DNA of 7,745 bases, taken from the NCBI GenBank assembly GCA_029261955.1, contig JAJDAI010001052.1, forward strand, positions 1 through 7,745, in the 5' to 3' direction. Position 1 is the first letter of the stretch; the number at the start of each line of letters is the position of its first letter. Under the pieces are notes generated by a model. It was not told the DNA's origin, did not search any database, and saw only the letters and a program-made list of their open reading frames with translations. Below are positions 1 to 6,063 of the stretch, piece after piece. The DNA comes from Deltaproteobacteria bacterium. GTDB lineage: Bacteria > Myxococcota_A > UBA796 > UBA9615. The position numbers and the translations under genes were made by a program.

Positions 1-1
1 C

Positions 2-2194
2 GCACCCGATCTGCCCGTGCACGGCAGCACCCAGATGACCGTCACCTCCGCCGAATCGGCCGAGCTCGTGGCGCAGCTGGGGGTGGAGCGCGTCGTCCTG
101 GGCCGCGAGCTGTCGATGCGGGAGATCGGTGCCGTCGCCCGGGGCACGGACCTCGAACTGGAGGTCTTCGTGCACGGCGCGCTCTGCGTCAGCTACTCCG
201 GCCAGTGCTTCTCCAGCGAGGCCTGGGGTGGTCGCTCCGCCAACCGCGGCCAGTGCGCGCAGGCCTGCCGCCTGCCCTACGACCTGCTGGTGGACGGGCG
301 GGACCAGGGCGACCCCGAGCACCGCTACCGGCTGTCGCCGCAGGACCTCTTCGGCGTGGACTTCGTGCCTGCCTTGATCGACGCGGGGGTCAGCAGCCTC
401 AAGATCGAGGGCCGCCTCAAGGGCCCCGAGTACGTCGCCCTGACCACGGCCACCTACCGCAAGGCGGTGGACGCTGCCTGGGCCGGCACGCCCTGGAGCC
501 CCGACGCCGAGGAGCTGCGCGACCTCCAGCAGGTCTTCTCGCGCGGCCTCACCCCGGGCTTTCTGGAGGGGCCGAAGCACCAGCGCCTGGTCCGCGGCCG
601 CTTCCCGAAGCACCGGGGCCTGCTCGCCGGCCGGGTGACGGGGGTGAGCCACCGCAAGGTCTTCGTGGAGCTCAGCGAGCCCCTGAAGCCGGGCGACGGC
701 GTGGTCTTCGACGCGGGGCGACCGGAGGACGGCGAGATCGGCGGCACGGTGCACACCCTGCTGGTCGACGGACGCCCCGCGGAGCGCGCGCAGGGCGAGG
801 CGGCGTTGAAGCTCGCGGGCAAGGTGCGGGTGGAGCGGCTCTCTGTGGGCGACCGGATCTGGCGGACCCGGGATCCGGCCCTGCTGAGCCGCCTGGAGCC
901 CCAGTGGCGCGACGGGCCGAGCCGCCGCAGCCCCGTGGATGCGCTCGTCCGGGGCAGGGCAGGGGAGCCGCTCTCCTTGAGCTTCACGGACGCCGCGGGC
1001 CGCGCGGGCCTCGCGGACTCGGAGCGTCCCCTGGAGGCCGCCCGGGGCCGCGCGCTCGATGAGGACTCGCTGCGCGCCTCCCTCGGACGCCTGGGCGCCA
1101 CGCCCCTCGAGCTGGCGGGCCTCGAACTCGACCTGGAGGGGGACCTCTTCCTGCCCGTGAGCGAGCTGAACCGCGTGCGTCGCCGCGCGGCCGAGTCCCT
1201 GCTGGTTCAGCGCCGCGCCGAGCGGGTCCAGGAGCATGGACCACACCCGGTGCGCCTGCGCCGACGTTCAGTGCCCGCCGAGCCCGTGCCCGACCGCCCC
1301 GTGCTCAGCCTGCTCTGCCGCACCCCGGAGCAGGTCCAGGCCGCCATCGCCCTGCCGCAGATCGCCGAGATCGCGGTCGACTTCCTGGAGGTCAAGGGCC
1401 TCGGCCAGGCCATCTCGGCCGTGCAGGCCGCGGGCCGCCGCGCGATCGCCGTCTCGCCCCGCGTGCTCAAGCCCCAGGAGGAGAACCTCCGCGCCTTCCT
1501 GCTCAAGCTCGGCGCCGACGCCATCCTCGTGCGCAGCCTCGGCCTGCTGCACTCCCTGCTCGACGCCGAGGGGGTGCCGCCGCTGCTCGGCGACTTCAGC
1601 CTCAACGCCGCCAACCGGCGCACGGTCGATCTGCTGCTGGACTCGGGGCTCAGCCGCCTCGCCGCCGGCCACGACCTCAACGCCGCCCAGCTCGCGGCCC
1701 TGCCGCGCCCGGACACGGCCGGCCGGCTCGAGGTCATCGCCCACCACCACCTGCCCGTCTTCCACACCGAGCACTGCGTCTTCGCGCGCTTCATGAGTGA
1801 CGGCGACAGCAAGGCCGACTGCGGCGCGCCCTGCGAGCGGCACACGCTGCATCTGCGGGGCGGCGACGGCGAAGAGCACCTCGTGCAGGCCGACATGGGC
1901 TGCCGGAACACGGTCTTCAACGGCCGCGCGCAGTCCGCGGTGCGGCAGCTTGGCCGGCTCGCCGAGGCTGGGTACCGGCGCTTCCGCATCGAGCTCGTGG
2001 ACCACCGCCCGGAGGAGGTCGCGCCCCTGGTGGCGACCTACCAGGCGGTGCTGGATGGGGCCCTCAGCGGGGCGGACGGCTGGGCCTGGCTGAGGGACCA
2101 CAGCCGCTTCGGCGTGACCCTGGGCTCGCTGCAGGTCGTCCAGGCGCTCCGACCCGATCAGATGAAGCAACCGGGCTGGTTGGACCGCGCCTAG
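2..2194 (+). CDS. U32-family (RlhA-like, DUF3656) protein, 5' end missing
   Basis: The frame is open from base 2 to the TAG at 2192-2194 (730 residues visible). The residues before GTG 17 already fit the family, so that GTG is not taken as the start and the gene begins outside the window. Numbering from GTG 17, residues 51-64 (FVHGALCVSYSGQC) followed by C80 and C84 are the U32 signature, and SLKIEGRLKGPEYV (127-140) is a second conserved block. Residues about 296-401 match the DUF3656 insert and end in LPVSELNRVRRRA. From about 425 a second, diverged U32 barrel follows, with its own cysteines C587, C602, C606 and C629. Relatives such as E. coli RlhA hydroxylate 23S rRNA C2501, and UbiU/UbiV carry iron-sulfur clusters on similar cysteines. 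By analogy this is probably a cytoplasmic RNA-modifying or hydroxylating enzyme rather than a protease. The exact substrate cannot be read from the sequence; family assignment is firm, rlhA orthology is not. Confidence 0.93.
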   Translation, partial: APDLPVHGSTQMTVTSAESAELVAQLGVERVVLGRELSMREIGAVARGTDLELEVFVHGALCVSYSGQCFSSEAWGGRSANRGQCAQACRLPYDLLVDGRDQGDPEHRYRLSPQDLFGVDFVPALIDAGVSSLKIEGRLKGPEYVALTTATYRKAVDAAWAGTPWSPDAEELRDLQQVFSRGLTPGFLEGPKHQRLVRGRFPKHRGLLAGRVTGVSHRKVFVELSEPLKPGDGVVFDAGRPEDGEIGGTVHTLLVDGRPAERAQGEAALKLAGKVRVERLSVGDRIWRTRDPALLSRLEPQWRDGPSRRSPVDALVRGRAGEPLSLSFTDAAGRAGLADSERPLEAARGRALDEDSLRASLGRLGATPLELAGLELDLEGDLFLPVSELNRVRRRAAESLLVQRRAERVQEHGPHPVRLRRRSVPAEPVPDRPVLSLLCRTPEQVQAAIALPQIAEIAVDFLEVKGLGQAISAVQAAGRRAIAVSPRVLKPQEENLRAFLLKLGADAILVRSLGLLHSLLDAEGVPPLLGDFSLNAANRRTVDLLLDSGLSRLAAGHDLNAAQLAALPRPDTAGRLEVIAHHHLPVFHTEHCVFARFMSDGDSKADCGAPCERHTLHLRGGDGEEHLVQADMGCRNTVFNGRAQSAVRQLGRLAEAGYRRFRIELVDHRPEEVAPLVATYQAVLDGALSGADGWAWLRDHSRFGVTLGSLQVVQALRPDQMKQPGWLDRA

Positions 2195-2216
2195 ATCGCT
2201 ACGGTGGATCAGAAGC

Positions 2217-2222
2217 GGAGGA
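2217..2222 (+). promoter_or_regulatory. Shine-Dalgarno site of the EF-hand gene
   Basis: GGAGGA lies seven bases before ATG 2230. It is a near-perfect Shine-Dalgarno sequence at good spacing and fixes the start of the small EF-hand gene. It sits in the 35-base gap after the U32 gene. I could not define a convincing -35/-10 pair in that gap, so the EF-hand gene may be co-transcribed with the U32 gene. Confidence 0.8.
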
Positions 2223-2229
2223 CCGACAG

Positions 2230-2448
2230 ATGGACGACGCACAGGCTGCGGAGCTGAAGGAAATCTTCGAGGCCTTCGACAAGGACGGCAACGGCACCAT
2301 CGAGCCGAACGAGCTGCTCAAGCTCCTTCGCGCGCTCGGTGAGGAGCCCACCGCCGACGACCTCGTCATGGCCCTCGAAGCCTTGGATCTGAACCACAAC
2401 GGGCACATCGAGTTCAGCGAATTCACCGAGTGGTGGGGCGACCGCTAG
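2230..2448 (+). CDS. Small calmodulin-like EF-hand protein (72 aa)
   Basis: A complete 72-residue acidic protein made of two helix-loop-helix EF-hands and almost nothing else. Loop 1 (residues 17-28, DKDGNGTIEPNE) has the ligands D17, D19, N21, E25 and E28. Loop 2 (53-64, DLNHNGHIEFSE) has D53, N55, N57, E61 and E64. Both have Gly at position 6 and Ile at position 8, so both look able to bind calcium. The loops start 36 residues apart, as in one lobe of calmodulin, and the flanking helices also resemble the calmodulin N-lobe. There is no signal peptide or membrane segment, so it is probably a cytoplasmic Ca2+ sensor or buffer; its partner is unknown. The start is set by GGAGGA at 2217-2222. 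The gene follows the U32 gene by 35 bases, and its TAG overlaps the stop of the convergent lipoprotein gene. Confidence 0.93.
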   Translation: MDDAQAAELKEIFEAFDKDGNGTIEPNELLKLLRALGEEPTADDLVMALEALDLNHNGHIEFSEFTEWWGDR

Positions 2449-3593
2449 CTCCTTCGGCGCAAGCCCAGGAGCAGGAGCAGGGCGAGCCAGGAGCCGCCCG
2501 ACGAGGCCATCGAGCAGCCGCGTTCGGGGACGTCGGGCTCGTTGACGCCGATCGCTGAGTCCGGGACCGGGCTGCTGCCGGGCCGCGCGTCCAGGTAGCG
2601 GACGTGGACCGGCCCGCCGGTCCAGCTCGCCTGGAGCTTCACGAAGTCGAAGGCCCCCAGGCTCTCGCAGGCCGAGGCCTGTTCGGGGGAGCCCGTCGTC
2701 AGGACGAAGGGCAGGCCCGCGCTCCAGCTCAGGTCTGCGTCCAGCACGGGCACGCCGTCGCGTCGGGCGTAGCCCACGAGGCCAAAGCAGCGCCAGGGCT
2801 CGGGCTCGGTGACCTGATCCACGCGGATGCGCACGTCGGTGACCTCGCTGTTGTCGACGGCGACGAGCTCCGCCTCGAAGCGCAGGTCGCCCACGGCGGT
2901 GCCCACCGACAGCCGGCGATCCTCGCCCTGCATCGTCACGGTGAGCAGCAGCTTGCCGTGGCCCATGGCGGTGCCGATCTGCTCGTCGCCGTCGACGGTG
3001 GCGGGCAGACGCTCCCGGTGGCGCAGGACGTCGCCGTCCCCGGTCAGGCGCACGTCGACGCTCACGTCCCGGCCGCTGGACGCGAGCAGCTCGCCGCCTT
3101 CGGGCACGCCCGCCCAGGAGCGCAGGCTGGCGGATGAGAAGATCGCGGCGTCGGCCTGGCGGACCTCGAAGGGGATGCGATCGACCAGGGCGTAGTCGCG
3201 GTCGATCAGCTCGAGGTGGGCCTCGCCTTCGCCGATCGCGAGCACGGTGATCACCGCGTCGCAGGAGTCGCCGGTGTCCAGGGTCGGCGAGGCCACCTGC
3301 TCCTCGCTGCGCTTCGCCTCCAGGTCGACGGCCGCGCGGCAGGTCTCCGCCTCGATCACCGAGAGCACGTCGGGGTCGGTGCTGCGCGGCACCAGGGGGC
3401 CGAAGCGGCCGCTGGGCACGGTCACGACGAAGGTGGCGCCCAGCAGGACCGGGCCTTCGGCGTCCGCGCCCAGGTTGTCGATGAAGAGCAGGTTCCCCAG
3501 CTCGCCCTCCCGTTCGCCACCCGAGAAGTCGGGGACGGGGCAGCCGACCAGAATCAGCGCGAACAGGGCCAGGGCGAGGCGGTGAGCAGGCAT
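2445..3593 (-). CDS. Secreted lipoprotein with MYXO-CTERM C-terminal sorting tail
   Basis: A 382-residue protein starting at the ATG complementary to 3591-3593, with GAGGA (complement of 3602-3606) eight bases upstream. The frame stays open further upstream, but that part is antisense to the USP-like gene and is rejected. Residues 1-18 form a short lipoprotein signal peptide with a lipobox-like LVGC; C18 would be lipidated, with Pro at +2. The body is rich in beta-strand-like stretches and has four cysteines (C102, C130 by rough count, plus two near 300-340). Segments such as the one around RSTDPDVLSV resemble bacterial Ig-like repeats, but I cannot name a domain with certainty. The last 26 residues (GCS at 359-361, SSGG spacer, LALLLLLGL helix, RRRS end) have MYXO-CTERM architecture, a signal known from Myxococcota and thought to be processed by a myxosortase at the Cys. 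It is probably a cell-surface or outer-membrane structural or adhesive protein of unknown specific function. Confidence 0.85.
   Translation of the reverse strand: MPAHRLALALFALILVGCPVPDFSGGEREGELGNLLFIDNLGADAEGPVLLGATFVVTVPSGRFGPLVPRSTDPDVLSVIEAETCRAAVDLEAKRSEEQVASPTLDTGDSCDAVITVLAIGEGEAHLELIDRDYALVDRIPFEVRQADAAIFSSASLRSWAGVPEGGELLASSGRDVSVDVRLTGDGDVLRHRERLPATVDGDEQIGTAMGHGKLLLTVTMQGEDRRLSVGTAVGDLRFEAELVAVDNSEVTDVRIRVDQVTEPEPWRCFGLVGYARRDGVPVLDADLSWSAGLPFVLTTGSPEQASACESLGAFDFVKLQASWTGGPVHVRYLDARPGSSPVPDSAIGVNEPDVPERGCSMASSGGSWLALLLLLGLRRRS
2448..2525 (-). other. MYXO-CTERM sorting signal (C-terminal 26 codons)
   Basis: The last 26 codons of the lipoprotein gene encode a Glu-Arg-Gly-Cys-Ser start, a small-residue linker, about ten mostly Leu/Ala hydrophobic residues and Arg-Arg-Arg-Ser. 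The Cys codon is the complement of 2514-2516 (C360). This order (Cys, linker, helix, basic end) is the known MYXO-CTERM layout. It is the clearest lineage marker in the window. Confidence 0.8.
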
Positions 3594-3601
3594 GTTCGAC
3601 G

Positions 3602-3608
3602 TCCTCGC
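3602..3608 (-). promoter_or_regulatory. Shine-Dalgarno site of the lipoprotein gene
   Basis: The complement reads GCGAGGA and ends eight bases before the ATG at 3593-3591. It supports that ATG, which opens a signal peptide, as the real start. No recognisable -10 or -35 element was found upstream in the 108-base divergent spacer. Confidence 0.65.
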
Positions 3609-3675
3609 AAGAGGTGGTGCAGGGGCGCCGGGCAACCTGTGACCCGAGGTGCTTGGCCGCCCCCGGAGCCCATGG

Positions 3676-3700
3676 CACCCTCCCGGCCTTCTGGAGGGTG
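3676..3700 (+). promoter_or_regulatory. Perfect inverted repeat covering the Shine-Dalgarno of the USP-like gene
   Basis: CACCCTCC (3676-3683) and GGAGGGTG (3693-3700) are exact reverse complements separated by a nine-base loop, and would form an 8-bp RNA hairpin with six G-C pairs. The right arm contains GGAGGG (3693-3698), the only good Shine-Dalgarno before GTG 3702. In the folded mRNA the ribosome site would be closed. This is seen directly in the sequence. That it regulates translation is inference, and it holds only if transcription starts before 3676 and if GTG 3702, not ATG 3672, is the start. Confidence 0.5.
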
Positions 3701-3701
3701 T

Positions 3702-4562
3702 GTGTCCAAGATCGACCAGTTCGAGAGCGCGTTCGCTGCGGCCGCGAAGCCGCGCTACCGGCACGAGGGCGTGGCGGTGGCGAAGGTCGTGGTCTTCACC
3801 GACCTCGAGGGTGCCGCCTGCGAGGCCTGGGAGCAGGCCGTGCGGGCCTTCCTGTCGTCTCTGACCACCGGCGGGGAGCCGGAGCTGCGGCTGGTGCCGG
3901 GGCGCCAGTGCGACACCATCGGCGAGGTCCTGGCCATCGTCGCGAAGGAGGCGCCGGACCTCGTCGTCACCTACCGCAACCTGCACAGCCAGGCCTGGCA
4001 GTGGCCCCACTCCCTCAGCGATCACCTCGAGGTGCTGACGCAAGTGGCTGATGCACCAGTGCTTCTTCTCCCTCGGCCCGGGCCGGATGGCACGTGGAGC
4101 CGGGCGCACGCGCGCACCGACGCGGTGATGGCCCTGACCGATCACCTGGCCGGCGACGACGCCCTGGTGCGCTGGGCGGTCGCTTTCACGGCCTCCGGGG
4201 GGCGCCTCTTTCTGACCCACGTCGAGGACGACGCGACCTTCGAGCGATACATGAGCGTCATCGGCAAGATCCCTGATCTGGATAGCGATATAGCCCGCGA
4301 TCGAATCAAGAAGCAGCTGCTGCGGGAACCTCGGGACTACATCTCGAGTGTCGCCTCCGTTCTTGAGTCCGAAGTGCCTGATATTGCGGTCGAAGCTGAG
4401 ATCATGATGGGGCATCATCTGGCGGTCTACCGGGACCTCGTCAAGCGCCTCGACATCGACCTGCTGGTGCTGCACACCAAGGACGAGGATCAGCTCGCCA
4501 TGCACGGCATCTCCTACCCGCTGGCCGTCGAGCTGCGGCACGTCCCGATGTTGATGCTGTGA
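3702..4562 (+). CDS. Tandem universal-stress-like protein, degenerate nucleotide site
   Basis: A 286-residue soluble protein with two alpha/beta units like UspA domains. Unit 1 spans about 27-125: strand AKVVVFTD, helix, strand ELRLVPG, helix, APDLVVTYR, and DAPVLLLP at the end. Unit 2 spans about 139-286: DAVMALTD, a helix, GGRLFLTHVED, a long helical insert, IAVEAEIM, DIDLLVLHT and a closing VPMLML. The classical UspA ATP motif (G-x2-G-x9-G-S/T after the fourth strand) is absent. Its place is taken by the acidic, conserved-looking segment HTKDEDQLAMHG (258-269) followed by YPLAVELR, so the protein may not bind ATP in the usual way. GTG 3702 is preferred, with GGAGGG four bases before it. 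ATG 3672 is a rival start, with GGAG only three bases upstream, and would add ten residues. The overlap with the transporter gene suggests it controls or senses that transporter. Bases about 4261-4440 are less GC-rich than the rest. Confidence 0.82.
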   Translation: MSKIDQFESAFAAAAKPRYRHEGVAVAKVVVFTDLEGAACEAWEQAVRAFLSSLTTGGEPELRLVPGRQCDTIGEVLAIVAKEAPDLVVTYRNLHSQAWQWPHSLSDHLEVLTQVADAPVLLLPRPGPDGTWSRAHARTDAVMALTDHLAGDDALVRWAVAFTASGGRLFLTHVEDDATFERYMSVIGKIPDLDSDIARDRIKKQLLREPRDYISSVASVLESEVPDIAVEAEIMMGHHLAVYRDLVKRLDIDLLVLHTKDEDQLAMHGISYPLAVELRHVPMLML

Positions 4563-5950
4563 TGCCACTCGCCTCCGCCGCGCACGCCGCGCACGCCGTC
4601 CCGCTGCCGGTCACCCTGCTCTTCTCCGCCATCCTGGTGGGCTTGATCCTCTGCCTCGCGCTCGAGGAGAAGCTCCACGCCAAGAAGTCCCTGATCGCCG
4701 GCGTCTTCGCCGTGATCTCGCTGCTGGCCGGCTCGGCCTTCGGCCTGCTGCCCTTCGGCCCCGTCATCAACGCCTTCGGCGAGGAGATGGCGCTGCCGGT
4801 GTTCATCCCGGCCGTGGACTGGGGGGTGATCGCGATCATCCTGGGCAGCTCGATCTTCGTGGACGTCACGAGCCGATCGGGCCTGTTCACCTGGATCGCC
4901 ATCAAGCTCACGAAGGCCTCGGGCGGCGACCCGCTCAAGCTGCTGTGGGCCTACGGCGGCATGACGGTGCTCTTCTCGGCCGTGCTCAACAACGTCACGG
5001 CGATGATCATCGTGGGCTCGCTGACGGCGGTGTCCCTGGACCGGCTCGGGCGGCGCGAGAAGCTGCTGGGCTTCCTGATCATCGAGGGCCTGCTGACGAA
5101 CGTCGGCGGCCTGCTGACGCTGATCTCCTCGGTGCCGAACATCATCGTGGGCACCGCGGCGGGCATCTCCTTCGCGACCTTCTTCGTCGTGGCCAGCCCC
5201 TTCGTGTTCGTGGCGACGATCGTCACGCTGCTCATGGGCGCGCGGCAGTTCGACGTGAAGCGTCTGCCCGACGACGAGGCGAAGGCGGCGGCCGCGGAGC
5301 AGGTGGCGGCCTTCGACGAGCGCGACGGCATCGAGAGCCCCGGCTTCTTCTGGTTCGGCGCGGGGATGACGGTGCTGTTCATCCTGACCATCGCGACGAC
5401 CTCGATCCTGCCCTGGGTCAGCGACCTGGGCATGGGCTTCGTGGCCCTGGCCTTCGCGGTCGTGATGCTGATCCGCTTCAAGAACGAGGTGGGCACCTTT
5501 TACCAGGGGGTCGATTGGGACCTGCTGGGCTTCTTCGCGGCCCTCTTCGTCGTCATCAACGTCATGGAGCACGCCCAGGTCCTGGCGGGCCTGGGGCATG
5601 GGCTGGCCTGGCTCATCGGCCTGGGCGACACGGCGGGGACAGGCCTGCTGCTGCTCTGCACGGCGGGCTTCAGTTCCGTGACCGACAACATCCCGCTCGC
5701 CGCGATGCTGGCCAAGATCCTGACGACGCTGGGCACCGAAGGCGACTCGTCGCTGTGGTGGGCCGTCGTCTTCGGCGCGAACCTGGGCGGCAACATCACG
5801 CCCATCGGCTCGGCCTCGACGCTGGTCGCGGTGACGATCATCCACAAGCACGGCCTGCCGATGACCTTCATCGGCTTCGTGAAGAAGGCCTCGCCCTACG
5901 CGGCGGTGCAGCTGGTCATGGCCGCGGCCTACGTGCTGATCTTCCTGTAG
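4562..5950 (+). CDS. ArsB/NhaD/SLC13-type ion transporter (IT superfamily)
   Basis: A 462-residue inner-membrane protein with about eleven hydrophobic segments and the internal two-fold repeat of the ion-transporter superfamily. LNNVTAMI (142-149) in the first half corresponds to TDNIPLAAM (374-382) in the second. TNVGGLLTLISSVPNIIVG (179-197) corresponds to NLGGNITPIGSAST (407-420). The halves are joined by a charged, presumably cytoplasmic loop at about 229-262. These Asn/Gly-rich hairpin motifs are typical of ArsB, NhaD and P-protein relatives, which move anions or exchange Na+ for H+. The substrate cannot be decided, and arsenite seems unlikely because no ars genes are near. The stop of the USP-like gene and this ATG overlap as TGATG; a GTG three bases earlier (4559) is an alternative start. 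No Shine-Dalgarno precedes it, so translation is probably coupled to the upstream gene. The N-terminus carries a 9-bp tandem repeat giving AAHAAH. Confidence 0.9.
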   Translation: MPLASAAHAAHAVPLPVTLLFSAILVGLILCLALEEKLHAKKSLIAGVFAVISLLAGSAFGLLPFGPVINAFGEEMALPVFIPAVDWGVIAIILGSSIFVDVTSRSGLFTWIAIKLTKASGGDPLKLLWAYGGMTVLFSAVLNNVTAMIIVGSLTAVSLDRLGRREKLLGFLIIEGLLTNVGGLLTLISSVPNIIVGTAAGISFATFFVVASPFVFVATIVTLLMGARQFDVKRLPDDEAKAAAAEQVAAFDERDGIESPGFFWFGAGMTVLFILTIATTSILPWVSDLGMGFVALAFAVVMLIRFKNEVGTFYQGVDWDLLGFFAALFVVINVMEHAQVLAGLGHGLAWLIGLGDTAGTGLLLLCTAGFSSVTDNIPLAAMLAKILTTLGTEGDSSLWWAVVFGANLGGNITPIGSASTLVAVTIIHKHGLPMTFIGFVKKASPYAAVQLVMAAAYVLIFL

Positions 5951-6048
5951 CGGCGGGGGCCTCGCAGCGCGCCACGCTCCCTCCGTTGCAGGCGGAAAGG
6001 CGCCCCCACCTAGCGTGATCCTGGTTGGCCGGCCACAGGCCCGGCCTC
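5951..6048 (+). other. Spacer with inverted repeats between transporter and HTTM-like gene
   Basis: This non-coding gap holds two possible stems. GGGGGC (5955-5960) can pair with GCCCCC (6002-6007) across a long loop. GGCCGG (6027-6032) pairs perfectly with CCGGCC (6041-6046), with CC/GG able to extend inside. Neither is followed by a T-run, so a standard intrinsic terminator is not shown. The spacer probably separates two transcription units. A weak promoter-like pair, TTGCAG (5986-5991) and TAGCGT (6011-6016), has a rather long 19-base spacing. Confidence 0.35.
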
Positions 6049-6055
6049 AGGAAGG
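6049..6055 (+). promoter_or_regulatory. Shine-Dalgarno site choosing GTG 6064
   Basis: AGGAAGG ends eight bases before GTG 6064, a good spacing. The earlier in-frame TTG at 6025 has no such site before it, and an in-frame TGA at 6016-6018 rules out anything further upstream. GTG 6064 is therefore the preferred start of the membrane protein. Confidence 0.55.
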
Positions 6056-6063
6056 CGGGGGCC

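Noticed and set aside
2180..2205. TTGGAC / TACGGT as a promoter for the EF-hand gene
   Set aside because: The spacing is only 14 bases, and part of the pair lies in the U32 coding end.
1268..2242. Long open frame on the minus strand, opposite the U32 gene
   Set aside because: Its predicted protein is low-complexity and repeat-like with no family motif. It is the mirror of a strongly conserved gene, and such frames are common in very GC-rich DNA.
2448..2472. GCTCCT / AGGAGC inverted repeat after the EF-hand gene as a terminator
   Set aside because: Only six pairs with a 13-base loop, no T-run, and it lies in the coding sequence of the membrane tail of the opposite gene.
3673..3690. Sigma-54-like promoter (TGGCAC with GG-N10-GC)
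   Set aside because: The -12 half matches poorly, and the transcript would start almost at the start codon, which leaves no room for the ribosome site.
3216..3701. Upstream extension of the USP-like reading frame
   Set aside because: It is antisense to the lipoprotein gene and has no recognisable domain; the USP-like domain starts after 3770.
3594..4568. Upstream extension of the lipoprotein reading frame
   Set aside because: It is open by chance opposite the USP-like gene. The ATG at 3593 has a ribosome site and opens a signal peptide.
4577..4594. Two copies of the 9-base unit gccgcgcac at the start of the transporter gene
   Set aside because: A single short tandem duplication giving AAHAAH in a variable N-terminus; too little to claim a function.
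4514..5851. Long open frame on the minus strand, opposite the transporter gene
   Set aside because: The translation is an Asp/Glu/Arg/His/Gln-rich string without structure. The plus strand encodes clear membrane motifs.
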